In this document: positions 25,065 to 34,019 of the stretch, piece after piece | Numbering within the stretch: position 1 is the stretch's first letter | Layout of the letters: each line of letters begins with the position of its first letter | Assembly (NCBI GenBank): GCA_942490885.1 | Contig: CALNYT010000002.1 | Span: 3,286,001 to 3,350,000 of the forward strand | Origin: Oceanirhabdus sp942490885 | GTDB taxonomy: Bacteria > Bacillota > Clostridia > Clostridiales > Clostridiaceae | DNA length: 64,000 nt | Reading direction: 5' to 3' | Program-made: the position numbers and the translations under genes | The notes under the pieces: model-generated | Told to the model about the DNA's origin: nothing | Seen by the model: the letters and a program-made list of their open reading frames with translations, nothing else | The model's database searches: none

Positions 25065-26937
25065 AGTATAGTCGGAAAACAATAAATGGTATTTGTTAAA
25101 TATAGGATATTTTTATAGGGTATGAGTATTTTTTATTAGTCATTGATTTTTGAGCATGACAAAAAAGCCTTTTAAACTCAATTTTTAAAAAGCCGATAGG
25201 CTTGTGCGATGTTTAAAATAAATTAAGCAGCGTTAACTGCTAATTGAGGGAAAATATCTGATAAATTAACTTGTTTTTCAGATGCCCATGCGTCAATATA
25301 ACAACAGAACGCTCCAAGGAAAACTCTAACCATTCTTCGTTCAATGGTATAAACAATAGCATCTTCAGCATGAAAATCATTGTTTATTCTGTTCCAACAC
25401 CTTTCGGTTGTTGTGCGAGTTTTATAATGTTTTCGCCAAAGCGGAGAGTTCCTTAGTATTGGAGTAAAATATCTTGGATTGTCTTTTGTCTTAGTATAGT
25501 AAGTTTTTTTACTCTCCATTGGACATTGGACACAGCTATCGCATTGAACTGGAAATAACCATTTATGTCTGTATTCTTTTCTGACAATTCCCCAATTACG
25601 AAGTTTATGACCATATGCTTTGCAATGAGGTATTCCATTTTCATCAAGATAGATATATTCATTTTTGGAATTTGGTTTTGAACTTCGTGGATTTAAATCG
25701 ATTATTGGGCTAATTCCATGGTGCATGTTGAAAAGATAAAATGAAGAAACATCATATGCAGAGTCATAAATAGCAGCATGGAAATCTATTTCTGAGTATA
25801 AATCAATAAGCTCTTTTAATGCATAAACTCCAGTAACAGAATCATGGCGTTTAGCATTTACAAATTTAATATGGATAGGCAAACTGTAAAAACTATCAGA
25901 AGCTGTAAAGCCATGATATGTATGTCCATAAAAGTATTTCTCGTTGAAGCTATCCCAACCCCAGGTGGCACTGGGGTCAGTAAATTTGCGAAGGCAATCG
26001 CATCTTTTACCAGGAGTTAGTTTGCAATCACATACTTTTTTCCCATAAGGCGAAGCCTGTGTCGGTATACATGTCCCATCAGCAGCAATATTAAACTTTG
26101 AGGGATCTCCTAAAATTCCTAAGTTTAATGAAGGAATAACAAAGAGGTTTTTAAGAATTTGGTTTAGTGTGGATTCTACTTTTGAAGGGAGTTTAGAATC
26201 TTCATACTTTAAAACTCTCGTAATTATACGGTCTACGACCCCTGCTTTTGAAGTTTTCATCTTTTGGTTTTTCTTTTGTTTTTTACGGGGTTTACGTTGA
26301 ACTTTTTTTAGTTTGTTTTTATAAAAACTTTTATCTGCATCAACTAGCCTATCCATAAAATCATAAAAAGTTCCTACTCCTGGAACAGTATCAGCAGATA
26401 TTTTATCAGTTTCCTTAATAGAAATACATGCTGGAATGAATCCAGATAAAATTGCATAAAAGGGGTCGGAACGTAGGAGTTTAACCCATCTTGATATGCT
26501 AGTTATCTTTGCATAAGACATTAAGATTAATGATCTAAATAGTGCGACAGCATCCTTAGGTGGAATTCCCTGATTAGACTTTGAATAGGAATTTTTTAAT
26601 ATATCAATTATACCTGTAAGGTCGCAAGAACATATCTTTTTGAGCACAGAGCTACGCTCTAAAAGAGTTATACTTTGACCTGTTTGGATATAAAATTTGT
26701 CCAAATAAGATTCAACAAATTTTTGATAAATAACGTGAGAATACTTGAGTTTTAGCATGAAATCACTCCTTGAAATTAGATGTAAATAATATCCATATTT
26801 CATTTTACGATTTATTGCCATTTGTCAAGAGAAAATTTTCACGTATTAAATAAAACAAGTGATTCTTGGGGTGAAATGAAATTTCATTGAAATTAAGATT
26901 ATTTAATATCAATTGTTCAGGAGTTTCCGAGAGTCCT
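25065..26937. mobile_element. Insertion sequence, about 1.87 kb, with DDE-type transposase
   Basis: The transposase gene fills the element. ATAATTAT is found at both edges (25057-25064 and 26938-26945), which fits an 8-bp target duplication, although the word is its own reverse complement. Immediately inside, the ends read AGTATAGTCGGAAAA and, inverted, AGGACTCTCGGAAAC, an imperfect terminal repeat sharing TCGGAAA. Exact ends are tentative. Confidence 0.6.
25223..26758 (-). CDS. Transposase, DDE superfamily (IS1182/IS4-like)
   Basis: Start ATG 26758 follows AAGGAGTGATTTC; the open frame runs 21 codons further upstream. 511 residues with a basic linker (RKPRKKQKKNQKMK) near 165, catalytic-type blocks FNIAADGTCIPTQ, YHGFTASDSFYSLPI and AAIYDSAYDVSSFY, and a C-terminal TTTERCWNRINNDFHAEDA (Y/W-type glutamate region). 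Two Cys clusters (CDCKLTPGKRCDC and CDSCVQCPM) may bind metal. It appears full length, so the element could be active. Confidence 0.85.
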   Translation of the reverse strand: MLKLKYSHVIYQKFVESYLDKFYIQTGQSITLLERSSVLKKICSCDLTGIIDILKNSYSKSNQGIPPKDAVALFRSLILMSYAKITSISRWVKLLRSDPFYAILSGFIPACISIKETDKISADTVPGVGTFYDFMDRLVDADKSFYKNKLKKVQRKPRKKQKKNQKMKTSKAGVVDRIITRVLKYEDSKLPSKVESTLNQILKNLFVIPSLNLGILGDPSKFNIAADGTCIPTQASPYGKKVCDCKLTPGKRCDCLRKFTDPSATWGWDSFNEKYFYGHTYHGFTASDSFYSLPIHIKFVNAKRHDSVTGVYALKELIDLYSEIDFHAAIYDSAYDVSSFYLFNMHHGISPIIDLNPRSSKPNSKNEYIYLDENGIPHCKAYGHKLRNWGIVRKEYRHKWLFPVQCDSCVQCPMESKKTYYTKTKDNPRYFTPILRNSPLWRKHYKTRTTTERCWNRINNDFHAEDAIVYTIERRMVRVFLGAFCCYIDAWASEKQVNLSDIFPQLAVNAA

Positions 26938-26962
26938 ATAATTATTTAATGGGGGGATATTC

Positions 26963-28258
26963 ATGAAAAAAAATAATGAAAATTCAGTTTCACTAATCAA
27001 TATCGTAAAAAATTATAAAGATTATTCAAAACTATTTACTGCTAACCTAATTTCAAGATTTGGGGATTCTCTTGATGCAATAGCATACTCATATATGGTT
27101 TATGCTTTAACAGGCTCAAAAGCATTACTTGCATTAGTTTTCTTATTTAACGCCTTACCAAGTATACTAATAAGTTCTTTCGCTGGAGCCGCTGTTGATT
27201 TCTTCTCAAAGAAGAAGATTGTTATTTTAGGTGATATACTTAGATGTTCCGTAGTAACCATAACTGCTGTGCTTTTTATGATAAACAGTCTTGAAGTTTG
27301 GCAGATACTAATGTTTACATTGATAAACTCTGTAATTGAATCATTTGTATCACCTAGTAAGTTTGCTACTATTCCTAGATTAATCGATGAAAAATATTAC
27401 CTCTTGGTTAATTCATCTCTTCAATCTGTTGTGAAATTTGTTGAGTTGGTTGGAATGGGTATAGCGGGTCTTCTTATTGGTACATTAGGAATTCCTTTTA
27501 TTATGGGAGTTGACGCTTTAACTTTCTTCATATCAGCAGTAATAATCTTAACAGTTAAATTTCCAACTGAAGAAAAGAAACCATTTACAATTAAAGGCTA
27601 CTTTAAATCCTATGGTGAAGGTTTCAAATATATATTTAATAAAAGAATCATTTTAACCCTTGTATTAAGCTTAGCTATATTTAATTTTTTACTTACTCCA
27701 GTAAGTATATTCAATCCAGCATATATAGATGAGATTCTTAAAATGGGTCCCGAAGGGTTAAGTTATTTCGGTATTTCCTTTTCTCTAGGAAATATTTTAG
27801 GAGCAATCCTAGCTGGAACTTTTGGAAAGAAAATTGGTTACACGATGATGATGTTCATTGGATTATTCTTTACAGGAATATTTTACACTGTATTTGCCAT
27901 ACCAGGATTCACTTCTATTGTTTCACCAAAGCTACTAGCATTCTCCTCAATTGCACTTATTGGAATTGCAATACCTTTTGCTAATGCTGCATTATCAACT
28001 ATTTTGATGACAATCATTCCAGAAGAAATGCTAGCTAGAATTGGTTCATTCCTTGGTATGTTTATGAACTCTGCACTTCCATTGGGTTCTGTAATATTTG
28101 GTGCACTTATACTTACAACCTCTCTACAAACTTTAATTCTAGTTACAGGTATATGTGTTGTGATATTTAGTTTCGTACCAACCATAGTATACTCAAAGTT
28201 TATTAAAAGCGAAGCTGCTCCAAGCGATATTACTTTAAATGAAGCACCAGCTTCTTAA
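26963..28258 (+). CDS. MFS exporter (MFS_3, drug-efflux type)
   Basis: 431 residues with twelve predicted membrane helices. N-terminal ANLISRFGDSLDAIAYSYMVYALTGS and the loop GAAVDFFSKKKIVILGDILR mark the MFS_3 macrolide-efflux-like group. The ribosome binding site GGGGGGAT follows only a few bases after the IS end, so the native promoter has apparently been displaced. The winged-helix gene downstream is probably its regulator. The exported compound is unknown. Confidence 0.88.
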   Translation: MKKNNENSVSLINIVKNYKDYSKLFTANLISRFGDSLDAIAYSYMVYALTGSKALLALVFLFNALPSILISSFAGAAVDFFSKKKIVILGDILRCSVVTITAVLFMINSLEVWQILMFTLINSVIESFVSPSKFATIPRLIDEKYYLLVNSSLQSVVKFVELVGMGIAGLLIGTLGIPFIMGVDALTFFISAVIILTVKFPTEEKKPFTIKGYFKSYGEGFKYIFNKRIILTLVLSLAIFNFLLTPVSIFNPAYIDEILKMGPEGLSYFGISFSLGNILGAILAGTFGKKIGYTMMMFIGLFFTGIFYTVFAIPGFTSIVSPKLLAFSSIALIGIAIPFANAALSTILMTIIPEEMLARIGSFLGMFMNSALPLGSVIFGALILTTSLQTLILVTGICVVIFSFVPTIVYSKFIKSEAAPSDITLNEAPAS

Positions 28259-28339
28259 AATTTATTATATTAACAAATATAATAAGTATATAGTATTTAT
28301 AATAAAGTAATGTTACTATAATTGTGGGTGATATTATTT

Positions 28340-28960
28340 ATGATAGAAAAATTAATTGTAAAATCAAGAGAAGAAATAAAAATCATGTCAGATCCATATA
28401 GAGTAGAGATAATAAATATAATGAAGAACCATGGTTCTCCAATGACAGTTAAGGAAATTGCAGAAAAAATGGGAGAGCCTCATGGAAAAGTATATTATCA
28501 TATTAAGAAATTCGAAAAAATTGATGCTGTCGTTATTCATCACACTAAGAATATAAAAGGTATTACTGCTAAATATTATGTTCTTAATTTTAAAGAATTA
28601 ATTATTTCCCCTTCTACTTCTGCAAATTCGGATTTATCAGCTGATTTTGCAATAAACCAAAGCTTAAACATGGTTGGTAGTTATTATGACTCTAGTAAGA
28701 AGGATTTCTTAAATTTTTATAAGAAACTTCTTGAAGAATCTAAAAGGGAGGATTTATCTCCTGAAGAGAAATCAAAATTTGAAAAGAAAGATGATCCTAA
28801 TAAATATGGTATTTTGCAGAACTCCGTATTACATTTCACAGAAGAAGAGTATGAAACCTTCATGCTAGATCTGAAATCTTTGATTAGTAAATACGATAAT
28901 GATGATACCACTAAGCCTTATAAGAAAAATTTCTTCTTCACACTCTATTCAAATGACTAA
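28340..28960 (+). CDS. Winged helix-turn-helix regulator (ArsR-like)
   Basis: ATG 28340 is preferred (GGGTGATATT upstream); a TTG start 18 bases earlier is possible. 206 residues. The N-terminal ~80 residues form a winged helix (IMSDPYRVEIINIMKNHGSP, AEKMGEPHGKVYYHIKKFE), as in helix_turn_helix_20 proteins. The C-terminal part is helical and may bind a ligand. It follows the MFS gene by 81 bases, and the two 50-bp-spaced palindromes at 24981-25049 are candidate binding sites. Confidence 0.82.
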   Translation: MIEKLIVKSREEIKIMSDPYRVEIINIMKNHGSPMTVKEIAEKMGEPHGKVYYHIKKFEKIDAVVIHHTKNIKGITAKYYVLNFKELIISPSTSANSDLSADFAINQSLNMVGSYYDSSKKDFLNFYKKLLEESKREDLSPEEKSKFEKKDDPNKYGILQNSVLHFTEEEYETFMLDLKSLISKYDNDDTTKPYKKNFFFTLYSND

Positions 28961-29005
28961 AAGGATAAACTCAAGTGTTTAAATAAACTTGAGTTTATCC
29001 TTTTT
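28961..29005 (+). terminator. Terminator after the MFS-regulator pair
   Basis: AAGGATAAACTCAAGT/ACTTGAGTTTATCCTT is a perfect 16-bp stem with a 10-base loop followed by TTTG and TTTTT. Confidence 0.93.
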
Positions 29006-29135
29006 GTTTTTCTGCTTATTAGTATAAATAGAATTACTCATTAAATTTTGATATTAGGTTACACTATATATATTAAATATAATACTTATAAAAAAAATTG
29101 ATGACTTATTAAATATAGAATTGGAGAAACAAATA

Positions 29136-30239
29136 ATGAATAAAGAAGTTATTTCTGATAAACAAGGCACATCCCTTATGATTTTATTTATAATAGGAAC
29201 CTCTATAATATATGCATCAGGCATAAAAGCTAAACAGGATATGTGGATAGCCATCATTTTATCCTTATTAGCAGCATTGCCTCTAGCAATTATGTGTGCC
29301 CGTTTACATTATCTCTTTCCAGGAAAACAATTATTTGATATTTGCGAACTATGTTTTGGTAGATTTATTGGTAAGGTAATTACCGCTTTATATATATGGT
29401 TTATTTTTCATACTGGAGTATCGGTTATATTGAATTTGAATATCTTTATTACCACAGTTTCTCTTCTTAATACTCCTAGAATAATTCCTTTGACATGTAT
29501 ACTTATATTATGCGCTTGGGTAGTAAAAGAAGGAATTGAGGTGCTGGGTAGATGGTCGTCCCTTTTTGTAGTTGTATCTATTGTCTTTGTATTCACTACA
29601 ATATTACTTTTAATTCCTCAAATGAGTGTAAAAAACATCCTACCTATATTAAACAATGGTATAGCACCAGTTTTAAAGGGTGCTTTGGGGACATATGCTT
29701 TTCCATTTACACAAATAGTATTATTCACGATTGCCTTTTCAAACTTTGAAAGCAAAAAATCTCCTTATAAGATTTATATAAAGAGTTTATTAATAGGAGG
29801 TATATTTATCCTTTTGATTTCATTGACAAATATTTTTGTTTTAGGAATTGATGCAGCTTCAAGAGTGTATTATCCTTCATACTCAAGTTCTCTAAGAGTA
29901 GATATCGGTGAATTGATACAAAGGGTTGAAATAATAATTTCTGGTGGATTCGTTATTGGCGCCTTCGCAAAGGGAAGTGTATATTTATTATCTGCTTGTA
30001 AAGCAATTGCCTGCTTATTTGATTGTAAAGACTATAGATTCATAGTAATTCCGGTGGCTTTGCTTATGATCAGTTTTTCTTCTTATACATATAGCAATAT
30101 AATGGAATATTTTTATTGGATATTAGAATTATGGACAGTTTATTATGCTCTACCTTTTCAAATTATTACACCAATTATTATATGGATCTTTGCTGAAATA
30201 AAAAGCAGAAAATTGATAAACAATTCAAATGACATATAA
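29136..30239 (+). CDS. GerAB-type spore germination permease (orphan)
   Basis: ATG 29136 follows TTGGAGAAAC. 367 residues with about ten membrane helices. KEVISDKQGTSLMILFIIGT and the PGKQLFDICELCFGRFIGK block are typical of the GerAB/endospore permease family, relatives of APC amino-acid transporters. B-subunits sense germinants together with GerAA and GerAC; neither gene is adjacent here. It may work with subunits encoded elsewhere. Confidence 0.88.
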   Translation: MNKEVISDKQGTSLMILFIIGTSIIYASGIKAKQDMWIAIILSLLAALPLAIMCARLHYLFPGKQLFDICELCFGRFIGKVITALYIWFIFHTGVSVILNLNIFITTVSLLNTPRIIPLTCILILCAWVVKEGIEVLGRWSSLFVVVSIVFVFTTILLLIPQMSVKNILPILNNGIAPVLKGALGTYAFPFTQIVLFTIAFSNFESKKSPYKIYIKSLLIGGIFILLISLTNIFVLGIDAASRVYYPSYSSSLRVDIGELIQRVEIIISGGFVIGAFAKGSVYLLSACKAIACLFDCKDYRFIVIPVALLMISFSSYTYSNIMEYFYWILELWTVYYALPFQIITPIIIWIFAEIKSRKLINNSNDI

Positions 30240-30329
30240 AATTTTTCAGTTGACATTTATATAATTTTTAAATATTATATCAATAATATAATATTTAAAA
30301 TACGTTGATGAGAATAGTACATATAATAT

Positions 30330-30540
30330 TTTTTTACAGAGAAAAGACATATGATGAGAGTCTTTAAAAAATATATATGGAACCTACCTCTAAGTACTGT
30401 GTGATAAAACACAGGGGCTTGCTCTCCATACGAGTTGAAAGAGGATATATTTATTTTTTTATTAAACATTTAAATATATCAACTAGGGTGGTAACGCCGA
30501 CTATTTATTCTCGGTCCCTTTTAGGGATGGAGTTTTTTTT
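30330..30540 (+). promoter_or_regulatory. T-box riboswitch leader (proline type expected)
   Basis: The T-box core AGGGTGGTAACGCC (30485-30498) contains the TGGT that pairs with a tRNA ACCA end, consistent with discriminator A. It is followed by the terminator CTCGGTCCC...AGGGATGGAG (30510-30532) and eight T. Upstream hairpins (for example CTGTGTGATAAAACACAG) form stem I-like structures. CCT triplets near 30380 could be the specifier. The core departs from the usual TGGTACCGCG. It controls the prolyl-tRNA synthetase gene. Confidence 0.75.
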
Positions 30541-30575
30541 GATTCAAAATATATATTTAAGGAAGGAGCATGGAA

Positions 30576-32024
30576 ATGAGTAAAAACAAAAAACTTGTTC
30601 AAGAGATCACATCCATGGATGTAGATTTTGCAAAATGGTATACTGACGTAGTAAAAAAAGCGGATTTAATTGATTATTCAAGTGTAAGGGGTTGTATGAT
30701 AATCAAACCCTACGGATATGCAATATAGGAATTATTACAAAGCCAACTAGATTCAAAACTAAAGGAAACAGGTCATAAGAATGTTTATATGCCAATGTTT
30801 ATACCAGAAAGCTTACTTGAAAAGGAAAAAGATCACGTAGAAGGTTTTGCTCCTGAAGTTGCATGGGTAACCCATGGAGGACACGAAAAATTAACTGAAA
30901 GGTTATGCGTAAGACCAACATCTGAGACACGGTTCTGTGAACACTATGCAAATGATATACAGTCGTACAGAGATCTTCCACGCCTTTATAATCAATGGTG
31001 TTCTGTTGTTCGTTGGGAAAAAACAACTCGTCCATTTTTGAGATCACTTGAGTTCTTATGGCAGGAAGGTCATACAGCACATGCCACTGCTAAAGAAGCA
31101 CAAGAAGAGACTCTTAAAATACTTAATTTATACTCAGACTTCTGTGAAAGTATATTGGCAATTCCTATGATTAAAGGACAGAAAACTGATAAAGAAAAAT
31201 TTGCTGGTGCACTTAGAACATACACTATTGAAAGCTTAATGCATGACGGAAAAGCGCTTCAATCTGGAACTACTCATAATTTTGGTGATGGCTTTTCAAA
31301 AGCATTTGGTATTCAGTACACAGATAAAGAAAACAATCTATCATATGTACATCAAACTTCTTGGGGAGTAACTACTAGACTTATTGGGGCTCTTATAATG
31401 GTCCATGGAGATGACAGTGGCCTTATTGTACCGCCAAAGATAGCGCCTACTCAACTTGCAATAATCCCTATCGCTCAACATAAAGAAGGTGTCTTAGAGA
31501 AATCTCATGAGTTAAAAAGACAACTATCTCAAATTGTGCGTGTTGATTTAGATGATAGTGATAAGAGCCCAGGATGGAAATTCAGTGAATGCGAGATGAA
31601 AGGAATACCACTAAGACTAGAAATAGGACCAAAAGATATTGAAAAAGGTGAGGCTGTTCTGGTTCGTCGAGATACAAGAGAGAAGATAATTATTTCTCTT
31701 AATGAAGTAGATGAAAAGGTTCTAGAAACATTAGATATAATTCAGAAAGAACTTCTGGAAAAAGCGAGAGTTCATAGAGATGAGCATACTTATTCAGCTA
31801 AAAATCTTGACCAACTAAAAGCAATTCTTGAAAAAACTCCAGGTTTTATCAAAGGAATGTGGTGCGGAGACCGCGCTTGCGAAGATAAAATCAAAGAAGA
31901 AACAGGTGCTACTTCTAGATGTATGCCTTTTGAAGGAGAATCAATAGGAGATACATGTGTATGCTGCGGAAGATCTTCTGAAAAGTTGGTGCCATTGTCA
32001 CCAACTTTTTTATTTTTAATATAA
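30576..32024 (+). pseudogene. proS: Prolyl-tRNA synthetase (archaeal/eukaryal-type ProS) broken by an amber codon
   Basis: ATG 30576 follows GGAAGGAG. The frame reads MSKNKKLVQEITSMDVDFAKWY... and is intact except for TAG at 30726-30728 (codon 51), where the family has Trp (YGYAIWE expected). The remaining 432 residues carry class II motifs (RPTSETRFCEHY, FLRSLEFLWQEGHTAH, HQTSWGVTTRLIGAL) and a Cys cluster near the end (CGDRACE ... CVCCG). The last residues are encoded by the terminator hairpin, so the conserved C-terminal Tyr end is also lost. Probably a decaying T-box-controlled second copy. A sequencing error at one base is the main alternative. Confidence 0.8.
31981..32016 (+). terminator. 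Terminator overlapping the end of the proS frame
   Basis: AAAAGTTGGTG/CACCAACTTTT stem with 7-base loop followed by TTTATTTTT. It lies inside the last codons of the proS frame, implying that the original gene end was deleted. Confidence 0.85.
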
Positions 32025-32075
32025 CTTTTATTTACTATTATAGTTTTATTAAACTCTCAACTATGTTTTTACTAC

Positions 32076-32621
32076 TTAATCGATACCATACTGACCTGTA
32101 CTACTTTCTTTAAAATATTCAAATTTAGGTGGATTAAAAGTGAAGATAATAAATATAACTAAATTTATAAATATTAAAATCACACCAACATACCAAAGAA
32201 CCTTATTATCTGCAAGTTTACTACTAATGTAGTAAGCCGCAATTTGACCTGCAGCTATTCCTAAAAAATAAGCTACTAAATGTACTACCATCATTATTTC
32301 AAATGAAGCATCAGGCATAACTATGTGAGTTATTTCAATTAGTCCAAAACATACTACTATAAGTACTATAACTCCTACCATTCTACTAAAAAGATAGTTA
32401 TTAACTTCATTCTTTATAAATGGATATTGAATTGCTCCATATATGAATACAGGGGCAAGACCTAACTTCCAATGTTCCCACATACTCTCATTCACAGGAG
32501 CTATCATCCCAATAATTTTATTTTCTCCTAGTATATCATATATGTCGTGCCATAGACTTCCTATTAAAAATATAGCTATAATTCCAAGTATCTCCCACTT
32601 CATATGTTTACTTATTTTCAT
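32076..32621 (-). CDS. DUF6512-family membrane protein
   Basis: ATG 32621 follows GTGGGGA; a GTG start 15 bases upstream is possible. 181 residues, five or six membrane helices. The conserved block APVNESMWEHWKLGLAPVFIYGA and the preceding IGSLWHDIYDILG identify the family. No function is known. It is a single gene on the minus strand. Confidence 0.8.
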   Translation of the reverse strand: MKISKHMKWEILGIIAIFLIGSLWHDIYDILGENKIIGMIAPVNESMWEHWKLGLAPVFIYGAIQYPFIKNEVNNYLFSRMVGVIVLIVVCFGLIEITHIVMPDASFEIMMVVHLVAYFLGIAAGQIAAYYISSKLADNKVLWYVGVILIFINLVIFIIFTFNPPKFEYFKESSTGQYGID

Positions 32622-32639
32622 TTTAATTTTCCCCACTTT

Positions 32640-32904
32640 AATATTAAGACTTCAGAATAATACGCTTCAAAAATCAGATGGAAGCGGATCTATTATTTTC
32701 GCTAAAGAATTAAGCGAGTCTTATGACTCAGATACTCATAGAAGAAGAACAACCTACAAAGACATAGGTTTCTATGGTATCCCTAATGTAAGAGATGTTG
32801 AGAATATCATTAATTCTAATATATCAGGAAATCTTTCTCCATCAAAATTCAACAATACTGCTCAAATATCAAAAGGTTTTAAAGATGATTCTGTAAGCTA
32901 TTAA
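32640..32904 (+). pseudogene. C-terminal remnant of an unrecognised gene
   Basis: An open frame without its own start or ribosome binding site reads RLQNNTLQKSDGSGSIIFAK...DIGFYGIPNVRDVENIIN... to a stop. The composition is protein-like (balanced charge, few low-complexity runs), unlike antisense shadows. It begins in the promoter area of the DUF6512 gene, so the 5' part appears lost. I do not recognise the family. Confidence 0.45.
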
Positions 32905-32907
32905 TTA

Positions 32908-33052
32908 TTAAAAAAGAAGTTGAGAATGGTGAGTTGAGATTTGAGAACAATGAGTAAACCTTCCTTGTTCTGTAGAACTATACAATTAAAATTTCTCGAA
33001 GAGAAATGTCCATCGTTCTCAACTCTCAATTCTAAACTCTCAACTATTTTTT
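32908..33052. repeat. MITE-like intergenic element, TTGAGA-rich inverted ends
   Basis: The left side AAAAAAGAAGTTGAGAATGG and right side, read inverted, AAAAAATAGTTGAGAG, form imperfect inverted ends. Several TTGAGAnn TTGAGA words and a central hairpin ATTTCTC-GAA-GAGAAAT lie between them. The left end matches the repeat at 23188; related AATTGAGAAT strings occur at 5970-6006. Confidence 0.6.
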
Positions 33053-34001
33053 AAGAAAGTTTTTCTCCATATATAATATTAAAGTATTCTTCATCTGAAA
33101 TAATCTCAATATTATATCCTTTTTCAATTAAGCTTTCAGCTTTTCTATATTTAGTACTCTTATTACTATTACTTAATTTATCTTTTCCCTTTATACCAGT
33201 AACTAAATAATCTGTCTTCCTAGTTACACTGCTACCTGCAATCCCACTTGCAGCTCTTACAGATGCCATAGCTTCTATTCTTGACATTGACCCTAGAGGT
33301 CCAGTAAACACAACTGTCTTATCTTTTAATGAATCAATTATAACTCTCTTTCTCTGTGAAGCTTCAATATACTTTCTTCTTATCTCAAATCCCTTTATAA
33401 CACTTTTGGACTTTCCACAAGAATTGTATCCCCCTTCAAAGACATTCCCAACTCTTATGAAAAGTTTATTTTCTATATCATCACAGTTATTTATCTCAAG
33501 ATCAGTACACATATCTATAAAAATTCTTGCTGCTGCAGTTGCATCTTCACTAGCATGGTGATGTTTGAACTCTATTCCAAGAGCTCTGGCTATAGTATTT
33601 AATTTATAATTTACTACACCCTCATAGTAATTTTTACTCATAACCACAGTACACGCATACTGAAATGATGGATAAGGAATATTGTATGTATCCAATGTTC
33701 TTCTGAGTACACTAATATCAAAGGCAGCATTATGCGCAATTACAAACTTGCCTTGAAGATACGGCTTAATCTCCTCCCATACTTCATCAAAGGTCGGTTC
33801 ATTCTCCACATCCTCTTCAGTAATCCCATGAATCCAAATATTCATAGGTGCAAATCTATTCTCATAAGGTTTTATCAACCAATACTTCTCCTGAACAACT
33901 TCCCCACCTTCAACAACTGTAATACCTAGTGCACACGCGGAATTTCTCTTCTCATTGGCTGTTTCAAAGTCAATAGCAACAAAATCCAATCTTCTTTTCA
34001 C
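33051..34001 (-). CDS. DnaQ-like 3'-5' exonuclease with C-terminal BRCT domain
   Basis: 316 residues. An N-terminal DEDDh exonuclease (VAIDFETANEKRNSACALGI, IHGITEEDV, IAHNAAFDISVL, HHASEDATAAARI) spans ~1-170. A BRCT domain (KDKTVVFTGPLGSMSRIEAM ... KTDYLVTGIKGKDK) spans ~230-310. It probably edits or degrades DNA ends in repair. The fusion is known in Firmicutes. The gene follows the methyltransferase-like gene by 18 bases and likely shares its transcript. Confidence 0.9.
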   Translation of the reverse strand: MKRRLDFVAIDFETANEKRNSACALGITVVEGGEVVQEKYWLIKPYENRFAPMNIWIHGITEEDVENEPTFDEVWEEIKPYLQGKFVIAHNAAFDISVLRRTLDTYNIPYPSFQYACTVVMSKNYYEGVVNYKLNTIARALGIEFKHHHASEDATAAARIFIDMCTDLEINNCDDIENKLFIRVGNVFEGGYNSCGKSKSVIKGFEIRRKYIEASQRKRVIIDSLKDKTVVFTGPLGSMSRIEAMASVRAASGIAGSSVTRKTDYLVTGIKGKDKLSNSNKSTKYRKAESLIEKGYNIEIISDEEYFNIIYGEKLS

Positions 34002-34019
34002 TCCTCATTCAACTAATAA

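Noticed and set aside
25050..25072. Second promoter TTGACG-N17-TATAGT at the IS edge
   Set aside because: The match is good, but its -10 box is formed by the first bases of the IS, so it is probably an accidental junction promoter reading antisense into the transposase gene.
30726..30728. TAG in proS as a pyrrolysine codon
   Set aside because: The position is a conserved Trp, no Pyl genes are visible, and the gene end is also damaged, so simple nonsense decay or a sequencing error is more likely.
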